DNA of 64,000 nt from Mesobacillus persicus (GCF_900109925.1 NZ_FOBW01000010.1:69710-133709); one strand, 5' to 3'; counted from the first letter of the stretch, positions 17,470 through 27,403 are shown. A program made the numbers and translations. The notes: generated from the letters alone by a model not told the origin.

Positions 17470-17844
17470 ATGGATCCAATGAATACAGGGAATTTCTTGT
17501 TCCAGTTTGGACCAATTTTTATTGGGATTGTTTTTATAATTGTAATTGGTGGAATTATCTTTTCCATTGTCAAAGGAGTTGGCCAATGGCAGAAAAATAA
17601 TAACTCCCCACGTCTCACCGTCTATGCAGTAGTTACCTCAAAGCGGACCCATGTTTCCCGAAGAGCTAGCAACGAGCACCATCATACCCATACATCATAT
17701 TATGTAACTTTTGAATTTGAGAGTGGGGACCGCTTAGAACTCAAGCTGTCGGGAACCGACTACGGTCAATTATCAGAAGGAGATAAAGGATTCCTTGCCT
17801 TTCAAGGCACAAGGTATCTTGGATTTGAGCGGGAATCTAACTAA
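17470..17844 (+). CDS. DUF2500 domain membrane protein
   Basis: A 124-residue protein with one transmembrane helix (residues about 12-35) and a cytoplasmic or extracytoplasmic beta-rich domain. The PRLTVYAVVTSKRTHV start, the His-rich insert HHHTHTSYYVTFEF and the FLAFQGTRYLGFER end are characteristic of DUF2500. Function unknown. GAGAGGAG lies upstream of ATG 17470. It is a short single gene ahead of a HAD hydrolase. Confidence 0.85.
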   Translation: MDPMNTGNFLFQFGPIFIGIVFIIVIGGIIFSIVKGVGQWQKNNNSPRLTVYAVVTSKRTHVSRRASNEHHHTHTSYYVTFEFESGDRLELKLSGTDYGQLSEGDKGFLAFQGTRYLGFERESN

Positions 17845-17907
17845 CGATACTGAAGCTTTTCTGTTATAGTAATAGTTGAAATAGCAGGAAAGGAATTAAA
17901 ACATACA

Positions 17908-18705
17908 ATGAAATGTTTTTCAATTGATCTTGATGGGACATTATTAAATTCACAGCATGAAATCTCGGAGGAAAACTTAAAGACTTTAAGTGACTTGCAA
18001 GCACAAGGGCATTGCCTTATTTTAAACACTGGGAGGGCTTATGCGGACGTTAAGAAAATTAAAGCCATCCAAGAGATGAAACTCCCCATCTTTTGTGTGA
18101 ATGGGTCTGTTTTATTCTCCGAAAACGGAGAGTTATTATACGAAGCAACGATTCCGATCCCCGTATATAAGGACCTATTTTCGTTTCTAAAAGAAATGGG
18201 CGTAGGAATTCTCGTCTATACAAATGACGGTGGGTTCCCTTCTACCTTGCCTCCATTACATCATAAAAGCAAGGAAGAGCTTGATGCCATTTTCACGCAG
18301 TTCAACTATGATGCAATTCTTGAAAAAGAGGAGCTCAAAATCTATAAACTCATTGCGCTTGTTCACATTGATCAACTAGCACGGATTGATGAAGTAAAAA
18401 AATCCTTATTCGGCAAATTCGATCTTACAATGGCTTCCTCCTTTCCCAATAATATCGAAATTACCTCAGGGGAAGCTCATAAAGGCAAGGCATTAATCCG
18501 CTACCAGCAAATGATGAATCAAAAATTCGAAGAGATTATTGCCTTTGGAGACGGTGGCAATGACCTTGGCCAATTCGAGGTTGCAGACATTGCCGTCGCG
18601 ATGGGCAATGCTCCTCGTCACATCCAACAAGCAGCCAACATCGTCACAAAATCAAATGATGAAGATGGATTTTCCTATGCAGTCCGCCATCTGTTAAATT
18701 CTTAA
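17908..18705 (+). CDS. Cof-type HAD-IIB family phosphatase
   Basis: A 265-residue HAD hydrolase with motif I DLDGTLLN (residues 7-14), motif II LNTGRAY, a IIB cap in the middle, the motif III lysine region and motif IV FGDGGNDLG (near 213). Cof-type enzymes dephosphorylate sugar phosphates, nucleotides or PLP-like metabolites; the substrate cannot be inferred here. It ends just before palindrome copy 3, which probably terminates it. Confidence 0.9.
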   Translation: MKCFSIDLDGTLLNSQHEISEENLKTLSDLQAQGHCLILNTGRAYADVKKIKAIQEMKLPIFCVNGSVLFSENGELLYEATIPIPVYKDLFSFLKEMGVGILVYTNDGGFPSTLPPLHHKSKEELDAIFTQFNYDAILEKEELKIYKLIALVHIDQLARIDEVKKSLFGKFDLTMASSFPNNIEITSGEAHKGKALIRYQQMMNQKFEEIIAFGDGGNDLGQFEVADIAVAMGNAPRHIQQAANIVTKSNDEDGFSYAVRHLLNS

Positions 18706-18710
18706 AATCC

Positions 18711-18745
18711 AAAAACTGGATGGCGCCTGGCACCATCCAGTTTTT
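18711..18745. repeat. Short palindrome with GGCGCC-T-GGCACC core, copy 3; likely terminator
   Basis: AAAAACTGGATGG and CCATCCAGTTTTT flank a GCGCCTGGCAC core. The stem is 17 bp with one imperfect pair, followed by TTTTT on the forward strand, six bases after the HAD stop codon. It is the same family as 7996-8020 and 12389-12411. Confidence 0.8.
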
Positions 18746-18771
18746 GGTTAATCCACTCATTCACATGAATC

Positions 18772-19299
18772 CTATAAAAAGCTATTCCTTACATGGTTAG
18801 AATCTAAATACTTTTTGACTATTTGATCTGCACAAGCTTCCAAACTTTCCATACTAGTATTTACTTCAATATCATAGGGTTCTTTTTGCTGATGCACATA
18901 TTTCAGTTGTGTTGTTGCCAGACCTAAGTACCGATCACCTCGTTCCTTCTCTCTTCGTTCTAACTCATCTTGTGAGCAATGAACTCCTACGAAGAAAACC
19001 GGATACCCTTTGAGTGCAGTGAGACAATCTTGTAGGGTTTCGTCATTATGTAAAATTTGATCGACAACTACGTTAATACCTGAATCAGAAAACATTCGGA
19101 TTGTTCGATGAAAATAGTACTCTGTCGACACTGGAATTAACCTTTGATTTTCACGGTCCTCCATTCGCTCAATCACTAAATCAAAATCATCAATGCTATA
19201 GTGAAAATGATCAGGAAGCTTATTCACCAACACTTTCGATAAAGAAGATTTCCCAGAACTTGATACCCCATTTAATAAAATAATTCTTCCCTGTGCCAT
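18772..19299 (-). CDS. P-loop kinase-like protein (chloramphenicol phosphotransferase-like)
   Basis: A 175-residue protein with Walker A GVSSSGKSS (residues 10-18), a DDFD acidic motif near 35 and a GVHCSQDELERREKERGDR lid-like segment, as in the CPT-like family of small-molecule kinases. The ATG at 19299 follows GGAGG; an upstream in-frame ATG at 19347 has no site. The substrate is unknown and resistance is not implied. It is a single gene on the reverse strand. Confidence 0.75.
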   Translation of the reverse strand: MAQGRIILLNGVSSSGKSSLSKVLVNKLPDHFHYSIDDFDLVIERMEDRENQRLIPVSTEYYFHRTIRMFSDSGINVVVDQILHNDETLQDCLTALKGYPVFFVGVHCSQDELERREKERGDRYLGLATTQLKYVHQQKEPYDIEVNTSMESLEACADQIVKKYLDSNHVRNSFL

Positions 19300-19429
19300 C
19301 TTCGGCCTCCATATTCCATTGAATACTAGTAGAATACGCCAAAGCATCTCTTTATGGCAATAGAACTTTTCAATAAAAAAACATTACCATCTTTAACTCC
19401 CTAGACGATAAAAAAGGCGAAAAACGCCT

Positions 19430-20599
19430 TTAGTTTGCTTGGTGATAGGAACGTTGATCTATTAAACGCTTCTCCTCTTTGTTTAAGCTCCCCGGTGCGA
19501 CCTTTTTTACCACAGGGGTAACACGAATAGTCTCTTGCAGCTTCTTAACTAAGTTAGGGTTTACCTTCTGGTCGGATTCAATCGATATTTCAAGGATGTC
19601 TTGTTCACGATCCTTGATAACAATTGCTTGAAAATGGGGATACCCTTCTTGCTCTAAAACTTGCGCAAGCTGCTTTTCTCGAACAAACATCCCTTTTACC
19701 TTTACCCCATCGCTTACACGTCCAAGGATGCCTTTTATCCGTTTTCCTTCATGACCTTCAACCCACGCTGATAAATCCCCAGTGCCAAACCGGATTAGTG
19801 GGTAGCTTTTATCAAAAAGGGTGACCACAATTTCACCTTCACCGGAATCAACTTCCCTGCCAGTCAATGGGTCACAAATCTGTACAATGGCGGAACTCGT
19901 CAACTTTAATCCTTGACCTTCTTTGTCTTCGAATGCAAGGCATCCGCAATCCGCGGTACCGTACCCCTCATAAACTACAATTCCATTTTCCTCACATTTA
20001 GTTCTCATCGTAGGGGTGAGCATTTCCGCTGTGAAAAACGCTTTTTTAATCGAAAGGTCCCTTTCAACAGACCATCCTTTTTCTTCAATCGCGTCAAGTA
20101 AAATAGAGAAAAAGCTCGGTGTACCCACATACCCTGTTACTCCTAAATCCTTCATAACTTGAATTTGTAATTCCCGATTTCCTGTTCCGGCCGGAATAAC
20201 GGTAGCTCCTATTTGCCTTAGTGCAGAGTCAAACATAAAGCCTGCAGGTGAGAGATGATAAGAAAAAGTGTTTTGAACAATGTCTTTTTCCGTTATTCCT
20301 GCAGTACGAAGAGCCTCTGCGAACCTCCAAAAATCATTCTCATGGGTTTGTGGGTCATAGATGGGACCAGGGGACATAAAAATTCGGGCCATTTCCTTTG
20401 AATCTATTGTAGTTAAGTTGGCAAATGGTCCATTATCCGCCTGTAACTCAGGTAACCGGTCTTTTTTCAGCACCGGAATTTTCACAAGGTCCCCCACTGT
20501 CAAGATATCAGATGGCCGAATCTCTGCCTGATCCATGTGGTTTTTGAAGCCACTCGCATGATCGTATCCGTACTGAATGATTTCACGTAAACGATCCAT
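19430..20599 (-). CDS. Phenylacetate-CoA ligase-like AMP-forming enzyme (PaaK family)
   Basis: A 389-residue adenylate-forming enzyme of the short PaaK type. It has RIFMSPGPIYDP near the nucleotide-binding loop, then YEGYGTADCG, then RFGTGDLSAW and a C-terminal lid (GRVSDGVKVKGMFV). It should activate an aromatic or other carboxylic acid to the CoA thioester. Its ATG overlaps the stop of the LivF-like gene by one base (TAATG), making it the last gene of the transporter operon. The P-loop is atypical (SPGP rather than SSGTTG), so the substrate may be unusual. Confidence 0.8.
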   Translation of the reverse strand: MDRLREIIQYGYDHASGFKNHMDQAEIRPSDILTVGDLVKIPVLKKDRLPELQADNGPFANLTTIDSKEMARIFMSPGPIYDPQTHENDFWRFAEALRTAGITEKDIVQNTFSYHLSPAGFMFDSALRQIGATVIPAGTGNRELQIQVMKDLGVTGYVGTPSFFSILLDAIEEKGWSVERDLSIKKAFFTAEMLTPTMRTKCEENGIVVYEGYGTADCGCLAFEDKEGQGLKLTSSAIVQICDPLTGREVDSGEGEIVVTLFDKSYPLIRFGTGDLSAWVEGHEGKRIKGILGRVSDGVKVKGMFVREKQLAQVLEQEGYPHFQAIVIKDREQDILEISIESDQKVNPNLVKKLQETIRVTPVVKKVAPGSLNKEEKRLIDQRSYHQAN

Positions 20600-21387
20600 T
20601 ATAACCACCGCTTCCTTCTTTTGTAGGATTTAATATTTTTATAGCTTTTCCTTCCCTTCTCACCCATTCCTAGGTAAAATTCGCGGACATCCTGATTGGA
20701 TAGTAGCTTATCTACGGTCCCGTCCATGACAATTCTGCCGTTCTCCATGATGTATCCGTAGTCAGCGATTGATAGAGCAATATTGGCATTTTGTTCAACG
20801 ACAAGGATAGTGGTCCCTTCTTCTTCATTAATTTTTTTAATAATAGCAAAGATCTCTTTTACTAAAAGCGGAGCCAAACCAAGCGAAGGCTCATCTAAAA
20901 GTAGTACCTTTGGTTTTGCCATGATTCCGCGACCAATCGCGAGCATTTGCTGTTCCCCGCCAGACAAATAACCCGCTTGGCGAGACTTAAGCATTTCTAA
21001 CTTTGGAAAATAGTGATAAACCTTTTGGATATCTTGTTTGATGTTTTTCCGATCTTTCCTTGTATGAGCACCCGCCATTAAATTTTCCTCCACGGATAAA
21101 TGCTCAAACACTCTTCTCCCTTCCATGCACTGAAAAATGCCCTTTTTTACAATCGCTTCCGCGTCACTGACTTCAATCCGTTCTCCGTCCATTTCAATAA
21201 ACCCGTCGGTCACCTCACCATTCTCACTCTTTAATAAACCTGAGATGGCTTTCAAGGTTGTCGTTTTTCCCGCTCCGTTGCTTCCCAATAAAGCGACGAT
21301 TTTGCCCTGTGGTACCTCCATTGACATTCCTTTTAAAACTAAAATTACCCGGTCATACATGACTTCAACATTGTTAATAGTTAGCAA
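20599..21387 (-). CDS. LivF-type ABC transporter ATP-binding protein
   Basis: Walker A GSNGAGKTT (residues 35-43), signature YLSGGEQQM, Walker B VLLLDEPSLGL and the switch His-loop in TTILVVEQNA are all present. The QGKIVALLGSNG layout and 262-residue length fit the LivF half of a branched-chain amino-acid-type importer. It starts at TTG 21387 after AAGGGGGG. It works with the LivG-type ATPase at 26633-27403 on the two permeases encoded between them. Confidence 0.9.
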   Translation of the reverse strand: MLTINNVEVMYDRVILVLKGMSMEVPQGKIVALLGSNGAGKTTTLKAISGLLKSENGEVTDGFIEMDGERIEVSDAEAIVKKGIFQCMEGRRVFEHLSVEENLMAGAHTRKDRKNIKQDIQKVYHYFPKLEMLKSRQAGYLSGGEQQMLAIGRGIMAKPKVLLLDEPSLGLAPLLVKEIFAIIKKINEEEGTTILVVEQNANIALSIADYGYIMENGRIVMDGTVDKLLSNQDVREFYLGMGEKGRKSYKNIKSYKRRKRWL

Positions 21388-21451
21388 TCGAGTCCCCCCT
21401 TTATTTACTTAAAGAAAGGCGATCCAACTTTCGACCGCCTCCTATGCCCAC

Positions 21452-22648
21452 TTAGTACCCGATATACTCTGTGAATATTTCAAACTTCCCGTCTTTTACT
21501 TCTGCAAGTCGGATTTGATTCGTCCCAGCATGATTGTCTGAACTAAAGGAAACTGGCGCCGCCAATCCACCTAAATCAAGATTGTTCAGCTTTTCTAGAC
21601 CACCCCGAATCCCTTCACCTGTCGTTGGATCATCCGCGAGCTTCATTCCTTCGATCATAATTTTCGCGGATACCCAGCCTTGGATGAACTTTTGGTCTTT
21701 TTCTTCTAATTTTTCACCTTTAGTTTCTAAATACGCCTTGATTTCATCCATTCCTGGCAGATCCTCATATGGAAATGCATGCGTCACTACGCCGATAAAG
21801 CCTTCTGCCGCATCGCCAGCGATTGGGATTAACCCCTCTCCAGTCGCCCAGTTTAAGCCAATGAATTGTGTATCGATTCCAAGTTTTTTCGCATCCTTTA
21901 AAATCGTTGCCGTTGCTCCCCATGTTTGCTGAATAATCGCGTAGTCAGGGTTTTTCTTTTCCATATTTAATAACTGTGAAGTCGCATCAAGAGCCTGTAG
22001 GTCCACCACTTGTTCATCGACCACTTCAATGCCATTTTCCTCCGCGAATTTTTTGGCATCTTCAATTGGGGATTTTCCAAAGGCGGTGTCATTATAAAGG
22101 AAAGCGATAGTTGGTGACCCTCCGCTGTGATTATCCTTAATCCATTTAATCGCCGATCTCGCTTGGTCAGAATACGTTGCCGCCGCTAAGAAGTTATATG
22201 GACTCTCTTCAATGTTTTTAAGATTTTCAGAATAAGAGCCAGAGATATAAGGAAGTTTATCTGCTGCAATTTGCTGACGGAGGGCTTCGGTATCCCCTGT
22301 TCCCCAGCCTAAGATCGCAGAAACTTTGTCTTTTGATTTTAATTTTTGATACATTTTCTGCGCTTCTGGAATTTTATAAGCATAATCGTCGCCAATAATC
22401 TCGACATTGTACCCGTTAATCAATTCCCCTTTTAATGAGTCAAAATAAGCCTCTGCCCCTTCAGCATAAGGTGTCCCAACATCGCCTGTGCCACCAGTCA
22501 GGTCGAAGATGCCGCCGAATTTAACGGTGCCTTTTGCCCCTCCAGAACTCTTTTCATCCCCTGATCCCTTCTCATCGCCACCGGAACAAGCTGCTAGGAC
22601 CCCAACTACCAACAAGATTGCTAGAAAACCAGACCATACCTTTCTCAT
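21452..22648 (-). CDS. Substrate-binding lipoprotein of the Liv-type ABC importer
   Basis: A type II signal peptide with lipobox VLAAC (Cys near residue 21) is followed by a Gly/Ser/Lys-rich linker and a periplasmic-binding fold (VKFGGIFDLTGGTGDVGTPYAEGAEAYFD), the Leu/Ile/Val-binding family. It is anchored outside the membrane and delivers ligand to the permeases. Members also bind amides, aromatic acids and other carboxylates; the linked CoA ligases favour an organic acid. 398 residues. Confidence 0.9.
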   Translation of the reverse strand: MRKVWSGFLAILLVVGVLAACSGGDEKGSGDEKSSGGAKGTVKFGGIFDLTGGTGDVGTPYAEGAEAYFDSLKGELINGYNVEIIGDDYAYKIPEAQKMYQKLKSKDKVSAILGWGTGDTEALRQQIAADKLPYISGSYSENLKNIEESPYNFLAAATYSDQARSAIKWIKDNHSGGSPTIAFLYNDTAFGKSPIEDAKKFAEENGIEVVDEQVVDLQALDATSQLLNMEKKNPDYAIIQQTWGATATILKDAKKLGIDTQFIGLNWATGEGLIPIAGDAAEGFIGVVTHAFPYEDLPGMDEIKAYLETKGEKLEEKDQKFIQGWVSAKIMIEGMKLADDPTTGEGIRGGLEKLNNLDLGGLAAPVSFSSDNHAGTNQIRLAEVKDGKFEIFTEYIGY

Positions 22649-22729
22649 ACTTTTCCCCCTTGTTATGTTTTTCTTTTAAAATAAATTATCCATTGAAGCA
22701 ATTTCAGATTGAAATTACTAACAATCTAG

Positions 22730-23791
22730 CTAATAAGAAAACGGCCACAGTTTAAAATAGTCTTTAATGTTTTTCCAGATCTTCGCCAACCCTTGTGGCT
22801 CGTAAATGAGGAACAGGATAATCACTAGACCAAAGGCGACTTCTTTTAAACCGATTAAGACTGCTGAAAGTTCTGGAAAGACTCCGCTTAATAACTCAAC
22901 CCCTGCCCGCAGCACGACTGGGAGCAAGGTAATAAACACCGCTCCATAGATGGAACCAAACACACTTCCCAGTCCCCCGACGAGAATGATTGCCAAATAC
23001 TCAATTGAAACAGTAATGCTATACATTTCCGGACTCACAATCATTGTGTAATGTCCTAGTAAGGCGCCCGCAATGCCGATAAAAAACGAACTGACCACAA
23101 ACGCTAATACCTTGTATTTAAACAAATCAATCCCCATAACTTCTGCGGCAATATCACGGTCACGAACCGCAATAAATGCCCTACCAACACGTGAGCGAAA
23201 TAGATTTAGCGTAAAAATGGTCGTCAACACCAGGATGGTGAACATGAGATAGTAATAGCTTCGCTCACTGTAAAAAGCAAAATTGCCGATTTCAGGCCGA
23301 GATAACACGAGCCCCGCGGTCCCGCCTGTAACCGCATCCCACCTCGAAATGATAAACAAAATGATTACCTGAGCAGCTAATGTGGCAATCGCTAAGTACA
23401 GGCCTTTTAACCTCAAAGAAGGCAGACCAAACAATCCACCGACGATGGCTGTAATAATCCCAGCCATGGGCATCGCAAGCCAAAAGCTCAAGCCCAGCTT
23501 GGCCGTCAGAATCGCCGAGGTATATCCACCTACGCCAAGAAAAGCGCCAACACCAATTGAAATCTGCCCTGTGAAGCCGGTTAAAATATTGAGGCCAATC
23601 GCCCCAATCGCGGCAATGCCACAAAGGGTCGCGAGCCCAATCAAATAGTCGGAGGAAATGAGCGGCAAGAGAGCAAATACAGCAATTAATAGAAACACTC
23701 GCCACCTGACACGGGCAATTTTCCAAATCCTCATGTCTTGCTTATAATTCACATGGAATTCACCACAGTCCATTACAAAGGGATTCTTCAT
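22730..23791 (-). CDS. LivM-type ABC transporter permease
   Basis: About ten hydrophobic segments with LivM landmarks (LNILTGFTGQISIGVGAFLGVGGY and the late AIILVGGLGSVFGSIYGA). I choose ATG 23791 (MKNPFV), four bases past the LivH stop and after GAGAGGG. It forms the membrane channel together with the LivH-type subunit. A gap of about 80 bases separates it from the binding protein downstream. Confidence 0.9.
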   Translation of the reverse strand: MKNPFVMDCGEFHVNYKQDMRIWKIARVRWRVFLLIAVFALLPLISSDYLIGLATLCGIAAIGAIGLNILTGFTGQISIGVGAFLGVGGYTSAILTAKLGLSFWLAMPMAGIITAIVGGLFGLPSLRLKGLYLAIATLAAQVIILFIISRWDAVTGGTAGLVLSRPEIGNFAFYSERSYYYLMFTILVLTTIFTLNLFRSRVGRAFIAVRDRDIAAEVMGIDLFKYKVLAFVVSSFFIGIAGALLGHYTMIVSPEMYSITVSIEYLAIILVGGLGSVFGSIYGAVFITLLPVVLRAGVELLSGVFPELSAVLIGLKEVAFGLVIILFLIYEPQGLAKIWKNIKDYFKLWPFSY

Positions 23792-23795
23792 GCCG

Positions 23796-24680
23796 CTACA
23801 CCCTCTCGATTTCTTTTTTACCAAACAGTCCGTAAGGCTTGAACATTAGAATAAATACAAGGATCACGAACGGCATCACCTCTTTTAAGCCCCCGCCAAC
23901 CAAAGGATCTAAGTAGCCGCCAGTCATACTCTCTATTACGCCAATGATGAGGCCACCAATAATCGCACCTGGAATGCTATCAAGTCCACCGAGAATGGCG
24001 ACTGGCAACACCTTCAGGCCAATCGCAGAAAGGGAGGCATTAACACCATTGATATTCCCGAGCAGGACGCCACCGACCGCGGAAACAATCGCGGCAATCG
24101 CCCATGCAACCGCAAAGATCGCTTTTACACTAATCCCCATCGACATCGCTGCTTGCTGGTCATCTGCTGTGGCTCGCATCGCAATGCCCATTTTTGAATA
24201 CTTGAAAAATAGGGTAAAAATAAGAAGCATGATGATGACAATTAAAAGCGACCATAAATAAACAGGGGCGATGACGATTTCACCTAAACGAACCGGCTGG
24301 TCCGAAAAAATCTGCGGGAAAACCCGCGTCTCATGGCCCCAAATGATATGGACGATTCCCGCCAGGACGCTCGATAACCCGATTGTCGCCATGATCATTG
24401 AAATCACCGGTTCCCCAATAAACGGTCTAAGCACAATCCTTTCAATGGCGAACCCAAGAACTGCGCTAAACAGGAGCGCGATTAACAGAGCTGCGATAAA
24501 GGGAATATTGTACGAGGTGATAAGCGTCAAACAGACATACGTACCAATCAGCAAGAACTCCCCTTGAGCAAAGTTGATGGCATCACTAGATTTATAGATT
24601 AGAACAAAGCCAAGCGCGACAAGGGCGTAGACACTGCCAACCACAAGCCCTGTTACAAGCATTTGTAAAAAAAAGTCCAT
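23796..24680 (-). CDS. LivH-type ABC transporter permease
   Basis: A 294-residue membrane protein with about eight segments and LivH landmarks (GSVYALVALGFVLIYKSSDAIN at the start and VAILGGLDSIPGAIIGGLIIG). Its ATG overlaps the stop of the acyl-CoA ligase gene by one base (TAATG). It pairs with the LivM-type subunit to form the translocation path. Confidence 0.92.
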   Translation of the reverse strand: MDFFLQMLVTGLVVGSVYALVALGFVLIYKSSDAINFAQGEFLLIGTYVCLTLITSYNIPFIAALLIALLFSAVLGFAIERIVLRPFIGEPVISMIMATIGLSSVLAGIVHIIWGHETRVFPQIFSDQPVRLGEIVIAPVYLWSLLIVIIMLLIFTLFFKYSKMGIAMRATADDQQAAMSMGISVKAIFAVAWAIAAIVSAVGGVLLGNINGVNASLSAIGLKVLPVAILGGLDSIPGAIIGGLIIGVIESMTGGYLDPLVGGGLKEVMPFVILVFILMFKPYGLFGKKEIERV

Positions 24681-26596
24681 TATGCCGCCCCCTCCCCTTC
24701 TTCCATAAAAATCACCTGAAGTGTCGTTTGGATGGTTTGCTCTGCTCCATCCCGGTATTTTATTTTTCCAAACACTTCAATCTGTTCATCTTCAGAGTAC
24801 ATACCTTCAATTAAATCCTCGTATTTCTTGGCGACGAACTGACGGCGGACCTTTTTGGTTCTGGTCAATTCTTCGTCATCTGCATCAAGTTCCTTGTACA
24901 ATAGGACAAACTTTTTGATTTTAGCCTTATCAGGTAAAGATTGGTTGATTTCGTTAACCTGCTTTTGAATCAACTCAAGCACCTCAGGTTTCGAGGATAA
25001 GTCTGTATAGGTGGTATAACTGACCTGGTTTTTTTCGGCCCAGCGCCCGACATTTTTCATATCAATATTAATAATGCCAACCACATACGGACGATCTTTC
25101 CCAATGGCCACAGCTTCCTGAATATAAGAGCTGAACTTTAACTTATTTTCAATAAACTGCGGGGAATACATTTCGCCCGATTGTAGGCGGATAACATCTT
25201 TTACACGGTCGATGACATAGAGATGGCCTTCTTCATCCAGTCTTCCGGCATCTCCCGTATGGAGCCATCCTGATTGAATCGTGTCTTTCGTCGATTTTTC
25301 ATTTTTATAATAACCAGCACACACGCTAGAACTTTTAATTAAAATCTCTCCTGTTTCAGAGATTTTCACTTCTGTACCAGGCAATGGAAGCCCGACGCTA
25401 TCAAATTTAATATCCCCATCGCGGTGAACAATCGATATCCCCGAAACTTCCGTCTGGCCGTAGATGCTTTTAACATTGACCCCAATACTATGAAAAAATT
25501 CAAATACATCAGGACCAAGTGGCGCACCACCTGTATAGGCACGTTTGATTTGGGCTAACCCGAGGTGATCGCGAATCGCACTGAAGAGGAGGTAGTCTGC
25601 GAGTTTATATTGCAGCTTTGTTGTCAATGGAATCGGTCTGTTGGTAAAATGAGCTTCCGCTATCTTTTTACCAATCGGTTTGCTCCATTCATAGACTTTT
25701 CTTTTCAACCAACCAGCATCCTGAATTTTTACCTGGAATCTTGAAACCATATCTTCATAGATTCTTGGCGGCGAGAACATGACTTGCGGTCCAATTTCAC
25801 GCAAATTTTCTAAAACCGTTGTCGGTTCTTCTGGGAAGTTGATGGTCATTCCGTTATAAAGCCCCATGGCAATCGACATCATTTGTTCGCCAATCCAGGC
25901 TAATGGCAGGAAGGATAAGTATTCATCCTTCTCCGAAAGTGGGTCAATACTTGATAGATTTTTCGCCATGTCGAGCAAATTTTTATAAGAGAGCATCGTT
26001 CCTTTTGGATTTCCTGTCGTTCCTGAGGTATACGAGAAGATGGCAATGTCATCACTTTGTCCTTTTTCTACCTCGCGTTGGAAATAATCAGGGTCCAGCT
26101 TCTCTTGTTCTCTCCCTAAATCTAGTACCTCTTCAAACGCTAGAAGAAAGGATTCATCGTATGCCCTCATTCCGCGAGGGTCGTAGTAGATGATGGATTT
26201 TACATGAGGTATTTCAGATTTGATTTCTAATAGTTTATCTACTTGCTCTTGATCCTCTGCGACAACGATGCTTGCCTCACAATCATTTAGGATATAGCTA
26301 AGCTCATTTGTTAGCGACTCTTGATAGATTCCAACCGAAATCCCACCTAAACTTTGAGCGGCCATTTCGCTAATGACCCATTCAGGCCGGTTATCGCCAA
26401 TAATCCCGAGCTTATCTCCGCGTACTAGCCCGAGCTTAGCCAGTCCGAGACTAAAGAATTTTACCTTGTGTAGATATTCCTCATAGGTAACTTCATTCCA
26501 AATCCCAAAGTCCTTTTCTCGTAACGCAACCTTCTCCCCAGAATGCCTCGCCCATTCTATTAAAAGTTGAGGAAACGTATTTTGCTCCTTAGACAT
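24680..26596 (-). CDS. AMP-forming acyl-CoA ligase (long-chain type) inside the transporter operon
   Basis: The adenylation motif SYTSGTTGNPKGTML (about residues 185-199), SIYGQTE, and the hinge/lid GWLHTGDAGRLDEEGHLYVIDR with VKDVIRLQSGE are present. At 638 residues it matches long-chain acyl-CoA synthetases. I choose the third ATG (26596, MSKEQN), eight bases after GGAGGG. Its place between the LivG ATPase and LivH suggests that the imported acid is activated on entry. Confidence 0.9.
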   Translation of the reverse strand: MSKEQNTFPQLLIEWARHSGEKVALREKDFGIWNEVTYEEYLHKVKFFSLGLAKLGLVRGDKLGIIGDNRPEWVISEMAAQSLGGISVGIYQESLTNELSYILNDCEASIVVAEDQEQVDKLLEIKSEIPHVKSIIYYDPRGMRAYDESFLLAFEEVLDLGREQEKLDPDYFQREVEKGQSDDIAIFSYTSGTTGNPKGTMLSYKNLLDMAKNLSSIDPLSEKDEYLSFLPLAWIGEQMMSIAMGLYNGMTINFPEEPTTVLENLREIGPQVMFSPPRIYEDMVSRFQVKIQDAGWLKRKVYEWSKPIGKKIAEAHFTNRPIPLTTKLQYKLADYLLFSAIRDHLGLAQIKRAYTGGAPLGPDVFEFFHSIGVNVKSIYGQTEVSGISIVHRDGDIKFDSVGLPLPGTEVKISETGEILIKSSSVCAGYYKNEKSTKDTIQSGWLHTGDAGRLDEEGHLYVIDRVKDVIRLQSGEMYSPQFIENKLKFSSYIQEAVAIGKDRPYVVGIINIDMKNVGRWAEKNQVSYTTYTDLSSKPEVLELIQKQVNEINQSLPDKAKIKKFVLLYKELDADDEELTRTKKVRRQFVAKKYEDLIEGMYSEDEQIEVFGKIKYRDGAEQTIQTTLQVIFMEEGEGAA

Positions 26597-26632
26597 CATC
26601 ATATCCCTCCATTCATACGAAATCGATGTAGG

Positions 26633-27403
26633 TTAAACTGTGTTTTCTTCTCCCAGGTACGCTTCAATAACTTTTTGATTATTCTGAATTTCATTCGGAG
26701 TCCCATAGCCAATTAATTTTCCAAAATCAAGGACTGCAATATGATCGGACAGGTCCATCACGACCCCCATATCATGTTCAATTAACACAATCGTGGTCTG
26801 CATTTCTTCATGGATATCAATGATATAACGAGCCATATCCTCTTTTTCCTCAGTATTCATTCCCGCCATGGGCTCATCTAATAGTAGTAAATCCGGCTCA
26901 AGCGACAGAGCTCTTCCCACTTCGACCCGTTTTTGGAGACCATAAGATAAAGTCCCAACCGGAGTATTTCGGATGTGTTCAATTTCTAGGAAATCAATTA
27001 CCTGCTCGACCTTTTCACGGTGCTCGATCTCTTCTCGCTGCGCTTTCCCAAAAAAGACTCCACCGGCTAAAACCCCCGTCTTCATGCGGACATGTCGCCC
27101 AAGCATCAGGTTGTCTAAAACAGACAAATGAGGAAAAAGTTCAATATTTTGAAATGCCCTCGCAATCCCTAAACTAGCTCGTTTATACGGCTTCAAATTT
27201 GTGATAGGAGAATCCTTAAATTGGATTGAGCCTTCATTCGGACGGTACAACCCGCTGATACAATTCAACATACTCGTCTTCCCCGCACCGTTTGGCCCAA
27301 TTAACGAAAAAATCTCCCCTTCCTTCACCTCATACGACACATCATCTAAAGCAACCACTCCCCCAAACCTAAGAGTGAGATTTTTAACTTCTAGAATTCC
27401 CAC
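26633..27403 (-). CDS. LivG-type ABC transporter ATP-binding protein
   Basis: First gene of the operon. Walker A GPNGAGKTS (near residue 37), signature TLSYGLQKRVEVGRAL, Walker B LLLLDEPMAGM and IVLIEHDMGVVMDLSD with the LivG-type C-terminal tail. It starts at GTG 27403 after AAGGGGG. It forms the ATPase dimer with the LivF-type subunit encoded later in the operon. Confidence 0.92.
   Translation of the reverse strand: MGILEVKNLTLRFGGVVALDDVSYEVKEGEIFSLIGPNGAGKTSMLNCISGLYRPNEGSIQFKDSPITNLKPYKRASLGIARAFQNIELFPHLSVLDNLMLGRHVRMKTGVLAGGVFFGKAQREEIEHREKVEQVIDFLEIEHIRNTPVGTLSYGLQKRVEVGRALSLEPDLLLLDEPMAGMNTEEKEDMARYIIDIHEEMQTTIVLIEHDMGVVMDLSDHIAVLDFGKLIGYGTPNEIQNNQKVIEAYLGEENTV

Noticed and set aside
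18772-19299. Chloramphenicol resistance gene
   Set aside because: Similarity is limited to the P-loop kinase fold; nothing shows drug specificity.
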